A stretch of DNA of 21,821 nucleotides from Bacteroidales bacterium (GTDB lineage: Bacteria; Bacteroidota; Bacteroidia; Bacteroidales; Muribaculaceae). The translations under genes were made by a program, and so were the position numbers. The notes below the pieces were generated by a model. It did no database searches. It was not told the origin of the DNA and worked only from the letters and a program-made list of their open reading frames with translations. This document shows positions 1 through 7,997 of the stretch, one piece after another; position 1 is the first letter of the stretch; each line of letters opens with the position of its first letter. The stretch lies in contig SFER01000012.1 in the NCBI GenBank assembly GCA_004557195.1, forward strand, positions 1-21,821. The letters run 5' to 3'.

Positions 1-2
1 GT

Positions 3-35
3 GCAAATATACTGATTTTTTTTGGCATTTACAAC
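3..35 (-). promoter_or_regulatory. Bacteroidetes-type promoter firing leftward out of the window
   Basis: On the minus strand a -7 box TATATTTGC occupies 11 to 3, and a -33-like GTTG occupies 35 to 32, separated by 20 bases. This matches the Bacteroidetes sigma-ABfr consensus. Its gene would lie to the left, outside the window. It sits between the end of anmK and that unseen gene, so anmK and the next gene are probably separate transcripts. Confidence 0.6.
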
Positions 36-91
36 CTATTCGAGAAACTAAAACTCGCTATTTTTTCGCTAAATTGTCAATATTTGCAGAA

Positions 92-1165
92 CTATATCTT
101 AAACAACATTCCACCGATATTATCGACCGCCGCACCGGTTACCGACGACAGGCAACTCGGCTCATCAGCCATATACAACGCGCCGAGGAATGCAAAGATA
201 AGCGCCTCCTTAAATTCGATGATTTGACGCTCCGGGATAGCGACTTCACACTCGCACAACGCCTTGATGCGCTCAATGAGATAGACATTAAATGCCCCGC
301 CGCCGGTGATGAGCATTTTTGCTCCCGGCTTGGGATACATTTTCACGATCTTGGCTATCTGCATTGCTGCATGTTCGTAGAATGTGCACAATCGGTCGTT
401 GAGAGACAAGTCGAAACTCTCAATCAACGGATACACCTCCTTCTCAACCCACTCTCTGCCAAGCGATTTCGGACCGGTGAGGGTGTAGAACGGCATATTG
501 TTGAGAGCGTCGAGGAGCGGAGCGTGCACCTTCCCGCTTCGAGCGGTGAGTCCGTCGCGGTCGAACTCCTCCCCTATCTGCCTCATATAGTGATTGATAA
601 CATAGTTCACCGGACTTATATCGAAGGCGCATCGCACACCTGCGTTTTCAAACGAGATATTTGAGAAGCCGCCGATATTCAAGCAATAGTCATAATCGCC
701 GAAAAGGAGCCTGTCGCCTATCGGAACAAGAGGAGCGCCCTCACCGCCGAGCATTATGTCGAGACGGCGGAAATCGCTCACCGTGGGCACCCGCGTCTCG
801 GCGGCAATAGCGGCGCCATCGCCGATTTGATACATTATGCGTTTGTGCGGCTCATGGAAAATCGTGTGTCCATGCGATGCGATTATGTCGGGGTTCACTC
901 CAAATTCCTCGATAAATTCCCGCACGCGCTCACCAAGGAATTTTCCATATTCGCTATGAAAAGTCACAAATTCGAGCGCCGACATCTGCTGCGCACCGAT
1001 GCCAAGTTTCCACTTCATATCTTCGGGATAGCCATAGCCGCGCGCGGCATCGATATGAAATGTCCATTTGCCGTCGATACGATTAAAAGTGGTGCAACAC
1101 ACATCAAGTCCATCGAGCGAAGTGCCTGACATCAAGCCTATTGAAGTAATCTTAAAATTTTCCAT
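92..1165 (-). CDS. anmK: Anhydro-N-acetylmuramic acid kinase
   Basis: This cytosolic peptidoglycan-recycling enzyme opens the 1,6-anhydro ring of anhydro-MurNAc and phosphorylates it to MurNAc-6-phosphate using ATP. The 357-residue product has the family length. It shows the N-terminal signature MSGTSLDGLD at residues 12-21, SHGHTIFHEP at 97-106, DFRRLDIMLGGEGAPLVP at 131-148 and NIGGFSNI at 163-170. FDISP at 181-185 places an aspartate at 182, the position of the catalytic base in characterised AnmK proteins. Where other phyla have FDTGPGN this protein has FDISPVN; I recall a similar variant as usual in Bacteroidales. The gene stands alone, with its own promoter about 70 bases upstream, and is divergent from the TonB-dependent receptor. 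The stop is TAG at 92-94. Function is assigned from family motifs; I see nothing truncated. Confidence 0.95.
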   Translation of the reverse strand: MENFKITSIGLMSGTSLDGLDVCCTTFNRIDGKWTFHIDAARGYGYPEDMKWKLGIGAQQMSALEFVTFHSEYGKFLGERVREFIEEFGVNPDIIASHGHTIFHEPHKRIMYQIGDGAAIAAETRVPTVSDFRRLDIMLGGEGAPLVPIGDRLLFGDYDYCLNIGGFSNISFENAGVRCAFDISPVNYVINHYMRQIGEEFDRDGLTARSGKVHAPLLDALNNMPFYTLTGPKSLGREWVEKEVYPLIESFDLSLNDRLCTFYEHAAMQIAKIVKMYPKPGAKMLITGGGAFNVYLIERIKALCECEVAIPERQIIEFKEALIFAFLGALYMADEPSCLSSVTGAAVDNIGGMLFKI

Positions 1166-1234
1166 GATAATATAGTTGAGTTAAAAATTTGCATACAATC
1201 AGTTTTATTAGCCCCATTGAAATGGCACTACATT

Positions 1235-1267
1235 GCAAATATAGCATAATCATCGTTCAAAAGCAAC
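1235..1267 (-). promoter_or_regulatory. Promoter of anmK
   Basis: On the minus strand a -7 box TATATTTGC lies at 1243 to 1235 and GTTG at 1267 to 1264, with a 20-base spacer. Transcription would begin near 1228, giving a leader of about 60 bases. That leader starts with a weak 5-bp hairpin (CCATT/AATGG) at 1214-1225. Confidence 0.7.
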
Positions 1268-1327
1268 CATTCGCGCCAAAATCGTGGAAAAATAAAGGTG
1301 TGTGGCAAAAAATCACCTATTTTGGGG

Positions 1328-1360
1328 ATTGACAAGGGCGGAATTTGTGCGTACCTTTGC
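1328..1360 (+). promoter_or_regulatory. Promoter of the TonB-dependent receptor unit
   Basis: ATTG at 1328-1331 and TACCTTTGC at 1352-1360 are 20 bases apart, matching the Bacteroidetes -33/-7 pattern. Transcription would start near 1367, about 16 bases before the ATG at 1383. This rules out the in-frame codon at 1302 as the receptor start. Confidence 0.75.
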
Positions 1361-1382
1361 AACCGTATTCCAATGCGTTATT

Positions 1383-3635
1383 ATGACTTTTAAGTACTTC
1401 TTTTGTTTTGTGGCAATGCTGTGCTGCGGCTATATCGCCGCCGCGCCCTACTCATCGGCGCATGTCGAAGAGCCTGACACCACTTTACAACTCAACGAAA
1501 TATCTATCACCGCAATAAAGCAGGGCAACGACATCTACGCAACCGCATCGGCGGCTTCGGCTCTCAATCGCCGAGCCCTCGAGAGAATAAATGTGAGTGC
1601 AGTGAAAGACATCAGCCAAATTGTGCCCAATTTTCACATTCCCGACTATGGCTCGAGAATGACATCTTCGATATATGTGCGCGGAATCGGTGCGAGAATC
1701 GACCAGCCGGTGGTGGGTATGAACATCGACAACGTGCCGATTATCAACAAAGACAACTACGACTTCAACCTGCTCGACATCTACCGAGTGGAGATGCTGC
1801 GCGGTCCGCAGAGCACCCTATTCGGGCGAAACACAATGGGCGGTCTCATTAATATATACACCCTCTCGCCACAGTTCTATCAAGGGAGCAGACTTCTTGT
1901 GGAGTATGGCACCGCCAACTCCTGGAAAGCGGCAATCTCGCATTATGCGATGTTGCGAGACAACCTCGGGATAGGCATCTCAGCCGGATACAACGGCACC
2001 GACGGCTTTTTCACCAACAAGTTCAACGGTGAGAAATGCGATTGGGAACACAATTTCAGCGGTAGGGCGAAGGTGTTCTATCGTCATTCCAACAAAGTGT
2101 CGCTCGAAAACACGCTTTCGTTCTCGGTGTCGCGCCAAGGAGGCTACCCCTACGCATCGGTAGAGACCGGAGAGATAAACTATAACGACACCTGCTTCTA
2201 CCGCCGCAATTCCATATCCGACGGACTCACAGTGAAGCACACCACCGAGAATTACACACTCTCAAGCGTTACGAGTTACCAATATCTCGATGACAACATG
2301 ACACTCGACCAGGACTTCCTGCCGCTCTCCTATTTCACGCTCACGCAGAAGCGGAAGGAGCACGCGCTCACGCAAGACATCGTGATTACCGATGCCTCTC
2401 GCAACGCCTACCACTGGCTCGCCGGCGCATTCGCGTTCTATCGATACACCTCGATGCAAGCCCCGGTTACATTTCTCGACGAAGGAATCTCATCGCTCAT
2501 CGAGCAGCACCGCAATAACGCCAACCCCGACTACCCCATCCGTTGGGACAGTAGGGAATTTCCGCTCAACTCCAATTTCAAGCAAAACAACTACGGATTT
2601 GCCCTCTATCACCAATCTTCCTATACGCTTGGAGATTGGAAATTTGCCGCGGCTTTGCGCCTCGACTATGAGAAGGCAGCCCTGAGATACAACAGCAACT
2701 GCAACAGCAGTTACACCACTTTCAACAACACTTCCGAGCCATATTTCCAAAACATCTACATGGTTACACCTGTGGTAATCGATGATTCGGGCAACCTCGA
2801 CAAGTCGTTTCTGCAGCTGCTTCCCAAGGTCTCGATAACCTACAATCTCCCGTCGCTGCCCGGCTCAAACATCTATGCCGCCGTGTCAAAAGGCTATAAA
2901 TCGGGAGGATTCAACACACAAATGTTCTCGGATGTGCTCCAGCAAAAAGTGATGGGCTTTATGGGCATCGGAGCGTCATACGATGTAGATGACATCGTCG
3001 GCTACAAGCCCGAGCACAGTTGGAACTACGAATTGGGAACACACCTCGAATGGTCGGAGCCACGCCTCAGCGCCGATATCTCGGCTTTCTACATCAACGT
3101 GAGCAACCAGCAACTCACGGTATTCCCCGAAGGCACCACCACCGGACGAATTATGACCAACGCAGGGAAATCGCGCAGTTTCGGCGGCGAATTGAGCATC
3201 AGCTACAAGCCGATTACCCGCCTCGAACTTACCGGTGCATACGGCTACACCAATGCCAAATTTGTCCATTTCGACAATGGCAAGGTGGATCATTCGGGGA
3301 AATTCATCCCCTACGCCCCGGGGAACACCATACACATCGCAGCGCTTTACACACTCGACACCCGCCGCGATTGGTGCCGGTTAATAACATTTAACACTCG
3401 ACTCCAAGGCGTGGGCAAAATCTACTGGAATGAGGAGAATTCGCTTCACCAACCGCTCTATTTCCTCCTCTCGGCATCGGTTACATTTGCAAATTCCAAT
3501 TATTCTTTCCAACTTTGGGGCGAAAATCTCACAAACACCCGGTTTGACACCTTTTATTTTATGTCTATGGGAAATGCCTTCACTCAACAGGGTAAGAAAT
3601 TGCGTGTGGGGGCGACATTGAGACTAAACATTTAA
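1383..3635 (+). CDS. TonB-dependent outer-membrane receptor (not SusC type)
   Basis: This is an outer-membrane beta-barrel transporter driven by TonB/ExbBD. From ATG 1383 the protein has 750 residues. It begins with a signal peptide (hydrophobic 5-20, cleavage near AA/AP at 20-21). The plug domain starts near residue 37 (LNEISITA) and contains YVRGIG at 98-103 and VEMLRGPQSTLFGRNTMGG at 136-154, typical of plugs. The rest is barrel, closing with GENLTNTRF and a final LRVGATLRLNI strand. It lacks the CarboxypepD-regulatory N-terminal domain of SusC proteins and has no SusD neighbour. That points to a small ligand such as a siderophore, haem, cobalamin or metal chelate rather than a polysaccharide (inference). 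The reading frame stays open to 1302, but the promoter lies inside that extension, so I use 1383. It forms a unit with the lipoprotein 41 bases downstream. The substrate cannot be read from sequence. Confidence 0.9.
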   Translation: MTFKYFFCFVAMLCCGYIAAAPYSSAHVEEPDTTLQLNEISITAIKQGNDIYATASAASALNRRALERINVSAVKDISQIVPNFHIPDYGSRMTSSIYVRGIGARIDQPVVGMNIDNVPIINKDNYDFNLLDIYRVEMLRGPQSTLFGRNTMGGLINIYTLSPQFYQGSRLLVEYGTANSWKAAISHYAMLRDNLGIGISAGYNGTDGFFTNKFNGEKCDWEHNFSGRAKVFYRHSNKVSLENTLSFSVSRQGGYPYASVETGEINYNDTCFYRRNSISDGLTVKHTTENYTLSSVTSYQYLDDNMTLDQDFLPLSYFTLTQKRKEHALTQDIVITDASRNAYHWLAGAFAFYRYTSMQAPVTFLDEGISSLIEQHRNNANPDYPIRWDSREFPLNSNFKQNNYGFALYHQSSYTLGDWKFAAALRLDYEKAALRYNSNCNSSYTTFNNTSEPYFQNIYMVTPVVIDDSGNLDKSFLQLLPKVSITYNLPSLPGSNIYAAVSKGYKSGGFNTQMFSDVLQQKVMGFMGIGASYDVDDIVGYKPEHSWNYELGTHLEWSEPRLSADISAFYINVSNQQLTVFPEGTTTGRIMTNAGKSRSFGGELSISYKPITRLELTGAYGYTNAKFVHFDNGKVDHSGKFIPYAPGNTIHIAALYTLDTRRDWCRLITFNTRLQGVGKIYWNEENSLHQPLYFLLSASVTFANSNYSFQLWGENLTNTRFDTFYFMSMGNAFTQQGKKLRVGATLRLNI

Positions 3636-3676
3636 TTCAAAAATATATTTTAATCATTTTTATACATTAGTTTATT

Positions 3677-4483
3677 ATGAAGAAAATTTTATTGATGCTT
3701 TCTGTTGCTCTCGTTGCACTCACTTCTTGCAACAGCGACAACGCCGACAACTACATCACTGCAACTTTCGACATGGCTGCCACCGTAAGCGGCACTGAAT
3801 CCGACTTCTACTCTTCTGCCGTGGCTGTCAAAATCGACTTCAACAAACAAACCGGAACTTTCACCATCAAGAATATCAAATCGCCCGATGGTAACACCTA
3901 TTCCAATGTCTCGGTGGAAGTGCCTTTCACCTACGGCAAATATGCCAACTATGAGTTCAAAGCAAGCGTAGTTGAGGCAGTTTCGGGTCTTGAGCGCCTT
4001 GCACTCAACAATTTCGTTGCCAACTGCGGAACTTACGACAATCGTCTCCAATTCACCCTCGATGGCTGCAACTACTATTTCGTAGTGAAAAATGCAGGCT
4101 TCCCCAAGGCTACTACTGTAGTTACCGACTATTCGAGCAGCGACAGCAAGCCTTACACCAACGAGACAACTCAATATGTTCTTGCTATGAACCCAGAGAA
4201 AAAATCGGCTATTCTTTATCTCTATAAAGCAAAGTTTGCCGAAAATATGCCCAAAGAATTTGATATGGTGTTTGAAGGTCTCACCCTCGATGCCAATGGC
4301 GTTTCTTTCATCGCCTCAAGCGAAAGCCTTGAGCCAAAAATCGGCGACACCCCCTATCCACGGTATCAAATCACCGACCTCGTGGTTACACTCACTGCCC
4401 CCAATTTGGCTATCTCATTTACATGCGCAGGCATCTACCACGTAACCGCCACTGCAACGATGGTTACCATGACCGAAGAATAA
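3677..4483 (+). CDS. Small lipoprotein of unknown function, partner of the TonB-dependent receptor
   Basis: I do not recognise the family. The 268-residue product starts MKKILLML and has a clear lipobox LTSC with the lipidated cysteine at residue 18. The following NSDNAD is acidic and compatible with export to the cell surface in Bacteroidetes (weak evidence). The mature part is rich in beta-strand patterns and appears to consist of two similar halves, each with FxxxxGTFTIKNI-like and VSVEVPFTY/FDMVFEGLTL-like strands; this is an eye-made alignment. There are no transmembrane helices after the signal and no catalytic motif. It lies 41 bases after the receptor with no terminator between, and a strong terminator follows 24 bases after its stop, so it is the second and last gene of that unit. 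A surface ligand-capture role similar in arrangement to HmuY or BtuG is an inference from position only. Confidence 0.85.
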   Translation: MKKILLMLSVALVALTSCNSDNADNYITATFDMAATVSGTESDFYSSAVAVKIDFNKQTGTFTIKNIKSPDGNTYSNVSVEVPFTYGKYANYEFKASVVEAVSGLERLALNNFVANCGTYDNRLQFTLDGCNYYFVVKNAGFPKATTVVTDYSSSDSKPYTNETTQYVLAMNPEKKSAILYLYKAKFAENMPKEFDMVFEGLTLDANGVSFIASSESLEPKIGDTPYPRYQITDLVVTLTAPNLAISFTCAGIYHVTATATMVTMTEE

Positions 4484-4506
4484 AAAACTAAAACATCAAA
4501 GCATAC

Positions 4507-4539
4507 AAAGTTGCGAGGCATTTTGGTCTCGCAACTTTT
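4507..4539 (+). terminator. Rho-independent terminator of the receptor-lipoprotein unit
   Basis: An 11-bp perfect stem (4507-4517 with 4528-4538) encloses a 10-base loop and runs into TTTTATTAT. It begins 24 bases after the lipoprotein stop. Confidence 0.85.
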
Positions 4540-4619
4540 ATTATAACCATCCTCCGGCATTTGGCAAATCTAATAAAAAATCGGAATAAAGAAATTTTTA
4601 TTTATTTTTCTGCTCAAAC

Positions 4620-4654
4620 TTGTTGCCACGCACATTTTTTTTACTACATTTGCA
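4620..4654 (+). promoter_or_regulatory. Promoter of serCA
   Basis: The -7 box TACATTTGC lies at 4646-4654. Two -33 candidates overlap: TTTG at 4620-4623 (22-base spacer) and GTTG at 4623-4626 (19-base spacer). Transcription would start near 4661, about 20 bases before the serC ATG. Confidence 0.65.
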
Positions 4655-4679
4655 AAATGAAATCTAAAATTTTAAAGAT

Positions 4680-5747
4680 ATGAAGAAGCATAATTTCTAT
4701 GCAGGTCCGTCGATTCTTAGTGAATACACACTCAAGAACACAGCCGACGCTATTAAAGATTTTGCAGGAACAGGACTTTCAATCCTCGAAATCTCTCACC
4801 GCAGCAAAGAATTCACCGCAGTAATTGAAGAAGCTGCTGCCCTCGTGAAGGAATTGCTTGAAATCCCCGAAGGCTATCACGTACTTTTCCTCGGTGGCGG
4901 TGCAAGCATGCAATTCTGTATGGTTCCATATAACTTGTTGAACACAAAAGCCGGGTATCTCGACACAGGCACATGGGCATCCAATGCCATTAAGGAGGCA
5001 CGCCTCTTTGGTGATGTCGATGTAGTGGCTTCGTCGAAAGACGCCAACTACACTTTCATCCCCAAGGATTTCACAATCCCCGCCGATGCCGACTACTTCC
5101 ACTTCACCACCAACAACACAATTTATGGTACCGAAATCCGTAAAGATATCGATTCTCCGGTGCCGTTGGTTGCCGACATGTCGAGCGATATTTTCTCTCG
5201 CCCGGTGGATGTGTCGAAATATAACATCATCTATGCCGGCGCACAGAAAAACCTCGCTCCCGCAGGTGTTACCATCGCCATTGTGAAAGAAGACGCTCTC
5301 GGCAAAGTGGCTCGCGCAATCCCCACCATGCTCGACTATCGCACCCACATCAAGAAAGGCTCGATGTTCAACACTCCTCCGGTACTCCCGATTTTCTCCG
5401 CACTCCAAACACTCAAATGGTACAAAGAATTGGGCGGAATCAAGGAAATGGAACGCCGCGACCTCGAAAAAGCAGCTCGCCTATACGATGAAATCGACCG
5501 CAACCGTCTCTTTGTGGGCACAGTGAAAGAAGAAGACCGCTCTATCATGAATGTGTGCTTCGTGATGAAACCCGAATATGCCGAGCTCGAGAAAGAATTC
5601 ATCGATTTCGCAGGCACCAAAGGCATTGTGGGCATCAAGGGACACCGCTCGGTGGGTGGTTTCCGCGCTTCGCTCTACAACGCTCTCCCGCTCGAAAGCG
5701 TAGAAGTGCTCATCAACGCAATGAAAGAATTTGAAAACAATCACTAA
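4680..5747 (+). CDS. serC: Phosphoserine aminotransferase
   Basis: This cytosolic PLP enzyme converts 3-phosphohydroxypyruvate and glutamate to phosphoserine and 2-oxoglutarate, the second step of serine synthesis. Related enzymes also act on the pyridoxal-5-phosphate precursor. The 355-residue length fits the family. Visible signatures are NFYAGPSILS at 5-14, LGGGASMQF at 71-79, HFTTNNTIYGTE at 141-152, ADMSSDIFSRP at 175-185 and YAGAQKNLAPAG at 185-196. The PLP-binding lysine is most likely K190. The C-terminus holds the GIKGHRSVGGFRASLYNALP substrate-binding loop. The ATG at 4680 follows the promoter at a normal distance. serA follows after 21 bases with no terminator, so the two are co-transcribed. 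Nothing is broken or missing. Confidence 0.97.
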   Translation: MKKHNFYAGPSILSEYTLKNTADAIKDFAGTGLSILEISHRSKEFTAVIEEAAALVKELLEIPEGYHVLFLGGGASMQFCMVPYNLLNTKAGYLDTGTWASNAIKEARLFGDVDVVASSKDANYTFIPKDFTIPADADYFHFTTNNTIYGTEIRKDIDSPVPLVADMSSDIFSRPVDVSKYNIIYAGAQKNLAPAGVTIAIVKEDALGKVARAIPTMLDYRTHIKKGSMFNTPPVLPIFSALQTLKWYKELGGIKEMERRDLEKAARLYDEIDRNRLFVGTVKEEDRSIMNVCFVMKPEYAELEKEFIDFAGTKGIVGIKGHRSVGGFRASLYNALPLESVEVLINAMKEFENNH

Positions 5748-5768
5748 TCTATATCTCATTTTTTGGCA

Positions 5769-6686
5769 ATGAAAATACTCGTCGCTACCGAAAAGCCGTT
5801 TGCAGCACAGGCTGTCAACGAAATGAAAAAGGTTATCGCCGACTCGGGCAACGAAATGATTCTGCTCGAAAAAGGCACTAAAGACGACTTGATAAAAGCC
5901 GTTGCCGATGCCGATGGTCTCATCGTGAGAAGCGACATCGTGGATAAAGCCGTTATGGATGCCGCTCCACGCCTCAAAGTTGTGGTTAGAGCCGGCGCAG
6001 GATATGACAACATCGACCTCGCCACTGCCACCGAAAAAGGCATCTGCGTGATGAACACTCCGGGACAAAACTCCAACGCTGTGGCAGAGCTTGTATTCGG
6101 AATGCTCGTGATGATGGTGCGCAACCAGTACGACGGCACTACCGGCACAGAACTCAAAGGCAAAAGCCTCGGAATCCACGCCTACGGACAAGTGGGACGC
6201 AACGTCGCTCGCATCGCAAAAGGATTCGGCATGAGAGTTTCCGCTCTCGACCCGTTTGTTAAAGACGAGGTGATGATTGAAGAGGGCATTGTGCCTATGC
6301 ACTCTGTCGAAGAACTTTATTCTCAAAACGACATCGTTTCTCTCCACATCCCGGCAACCCCGGCAACCAAGAAATCGGTGAACAAAGCACTTGTTTCGCT
6401 TCTTCCCAAGAAAGGAATCCTTATCAACACCGCCCGCAAGGAGGTTATCGACGAGGAAAGCCTCGCAGAAGCTCTTGCAGAACGCACCGATATTAAATAC
6501 ATCGCCGACATCAAGCCCGATATCGCTGACAAATTGGCTAAAATCGCTCCGGGACGCGTGTTCTTCACTCCCAAGAAGATGGGCGCACAAACAGCCGAAG
6601 CCAACATCAATGCCGGCATCGCAGCAGCGCGCCAGGTGGTTGACAACCTCGCTACAGGCTGGAACAAATTCCAAGTGAATAAGTAA
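5769..6686 (+). CDS. serA: D-3-phosphoglycerate dehydrogenase, short form without ACT domain
   Basis: This enzyme oxidises 3-phosphoglycerate to 3-phosphohydroxypyruvate with NAD, the first step of serine synthesis. From ATG 5769 it has 305 residues, the short type that ends after the catalytic fold with no ACT regulatory domain. The nucleotide-binding loop reads AYGQVG at 138-143, so the first glycine of the usual GxGxxG is alanine. The catalytic arginine is kept (TARKE, R223). The usual glutamate of the DVFxxEP segment is not recognisable (DIKPD at 247-251), and the usual PH is PK (FTPKK, K269). I recall the same pattern in Bacteroides SerA, so it is probably lineage-typical. The frame opens two codons earlier with TTG at 5763, but ATG 5769 gives the standard MKILVAT start. 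It is second in the serCA operon; the terminator follows 21 bases after the stop. Confidence 0.93.
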   Translation: MKILVATEKPFAAQAVNEMKKVIADSGNEMILLEKGTKDDLIKAVADADGLIVRSDIVDKAVMDAAPRLKVVVRAGAGYDNIDLATATEKGICVMNTPGQNSNAVAELVFGMLVMMVRNQYDGTTGTELKGKSLGIHAYGQVGRNVARIAKGFGMRVSALDPFVKDEVMIEEGIVPMHSVEELYSQNDIVSLHIPATPATKKSVNKALVSLLPKKGILINTARKEVIDEESLAEALAERTDIKYIADIKPDIADKLAKIAPGRVFFTPKKMGAQTAEANINAGIAAARQVVDNLATGWNKFQVNK

Positions 6687-6707
6687 TTATCTCAATTGAA
6701 TTTATAG

Positions 6708-6744
6708 CACCGTCGAATGGCACCACCATCGGCGGTGTTTTTTT
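6708..6744 (+). terminator. Rho-independent terminator of serCA
   Basis: Left arm 6708-6720 (CACCGTCGAATGG) pairs with right arm 6726-6737 (CCATCGGCGGTG), with one bulged A and one GU pair, around a 5-base loop. Seven T follow. The convergent protease gene ends five bases further on at 6749; on that strand the hairpin has no good T-run. Confidence 0.85.
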
Positions 6745-6748
6745 ATAC

Positions 6749-7918
6749 TCACGCTTGCGCCATATTCTCTTCGACAAGGATATGCTCGATAATTGCGATA
6801 TCACTCTTCACCTCACCTTCATGGAGAAAACGAGCGCTGTTTTCCTTGAGATATGCAAGAATTTCGTCGGCTTCGGCATTCTTTTCATCAAGATATTTAG
6901 CCACAGCCCAATACACCCTCATTTTGCCTGAAGTATAAGGTTTTAGAGCCTCGCAGTATTTCCTTAACCCTTCATCGCTCCATAATTTCTCTGCTCGCTC
7001 TTTCTTGCCGAGGATGAGCGAGAGGAACACAATCTCGCACTCATACTCATATTTCATAATCCCGGTCATTTCATTGGCTGCATATATCTTTTCCATCCAT
7101 TCAAGCGACTCGGCGAACAGGAACCGGTCGAACATCACGGCAAATTTGCCCATAGCCATTCCCTCGGCAATCTGCCCTTCGACCGAAGCGAGGTCGATGT
7201 GGGCAAACCATTCTTCGGGCATATCCTTTGGTATTATGCCATTTTGCAAAGCTGAATTTACTCGCAGAATCTGCACAAGCGATTGTTTATTTTGAGAATT
7301 ATTGCGTATCAAAATCGCATTTTTGGCATCATTCACCACGCCTCTTATCTGCATCGGAATTCCGTTGGCAATGAGCAAATAGGCATTCACCAATAAAAGC
7401 ATCCATAAAAGGCAGAAAAGCAACATATCCAAATATACAGGGAATGATACTTTCCACAATATCAATGCCGATGCCAACAGGAGCAAAAGATTCATCACCA
7501 CACCTCCGAGCATATACCACACCATCGGAATCTTGTCTATCGGTCTATCGGGTGGCATCATAAGACACTGTCCGAGCGTGCCCGGGATGTTGAAACGCTT
7601 AACACCAAACTTGCCATCTTTGCGTATGAGCACCCTATCCAGCACCCTGAATGACACAAACTTGTAGCCCGACATCCACCCGAAAAGGCAATGGCCGAAT
7701 TCGTGAAGGGCAGCAGAAACAACCACCACCGGATATGAGAAAATTAACATAACCGTAGATACAATAAAGAAATCTACAATGGTAGAGCCTTTACTCACAA
7801 ATATCTCTATCGGAGTGAATCCTCGCAAAAGACCGCCCAAACATAGTCCGAAGATATAGCACACAAAAGCAGTTACATAGAAAATTGCCGCATACTTTAT
7901 TGTTCTATTAATTTTCAT
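6749..7918 (-). CDS. Integral-membrane zinc metalloprotease-like protein (M50-like, HEFGH)
   Basis: The N-terminal half of this 389-residue protein is membrane-embedded and the C-terminal half is soluble. Hydrophobic segments lie near residues 9-31, 48-70 and 133-188 (two or three helices). The zinc motif HEFGH is at 72-76, at the end of the second hydrophobic segment. A second conserved-looking block, ANGIPMQIRGVVNDAKNAI near 184-202, fits the place where M50 proteases supply the third zinc ligand, here probably the aspartate of NDAKN. Residues from about 205 on are helical and charged, with TPR-like pairs such as YECEIVFLSLILGKKERAEK. The substrate is unknown; M50 relatives cleave membrane regulators or process exported peptides. 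It is a single gene with its own promoter, no partner, and converges on serCA. I am confident of the protease-like fold and not of the target. Confidence 0.8.
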   Translation of the reverse strand: MKINRTIKYAAIFYVTAFVCYIFGLCLGGLLRGFTPIEIFVSKGSTIVDFFIVSTVMLIFSYPVVVVSAALHEFGHCLFGWMSGYKFVSFRVLDRVLIRKDGKFGVKRFNIPGTLGQCLMMPPDRPIDKIPMVWYMLGGVVMNLLLLLASALILWKVSFPVYLDMLLFCLLWMLLLVNAYLLIANGIPMQIRGVVNDAKNAILIRNNSQNKQSLVQILRVNSALQNGIIPKDMPEEWFAHIDLASVEGQIAEGMAMGKFAVMFDRFLFAESLEWMEKIYAANEMTGIMKYEYECEIVFLSLILGKKERAEKLWSDEGLRKYCEALKPYTSGKMRVYWAVAKYLDEKNAEADEILAYLKENSARFLHEGEVKSDIAIIEHILVEENMAQA

Positions 7919-7948
7919 TTAATAAGTATTTTATAATACAAACATAGT

Positions 7949-7980
7949 GCAAAAATAAGCGAAATTAATACAAAATCAAA
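7949..7980 (-). promoter_or_regulatory. Promoter of the M50-like protease gene
   Basis: Minus-strand TATTTTTGC lies at 7957 to 7949 with TTTG at 7980 to 7977, separated by 19 bases. The leader to the ATG at 7918 is about 24 bases. Confidence 0.7.
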
Positions 7981-7997
7981 AATTTTCCGTCAAAACA

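Noticed and set aside
79..87. Plus-strand AATATTTGC resembling a -7 box
   Set aside because: The first consensus T is missing and it would transcribe antisense into anmK with no gene behind it.
1214..1225. CCATT/AATGG hairpin in the anmK leader as a possible regulatory RNA
   Set aside because: Five base pairs around a two-base loop; not stable enough to claim a riboswitch or attenuator.
1241..1257. Possible Fur box near the receptor and anmK promoters
   Set aside because: Only a short stretch (ATAATCATC) resembles the consensus and there is no symmetric partner; iron control of the receptor is therefore not claimed.
5481..6674. A 397-codon open frame on the minus strand
   Set aside because: It lies wholly antisense to the end of serC and all of serA, both certain genes. 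Its composition (rich in H, C, F, V) is that of a reverse-frame shadow and it has no promoter.
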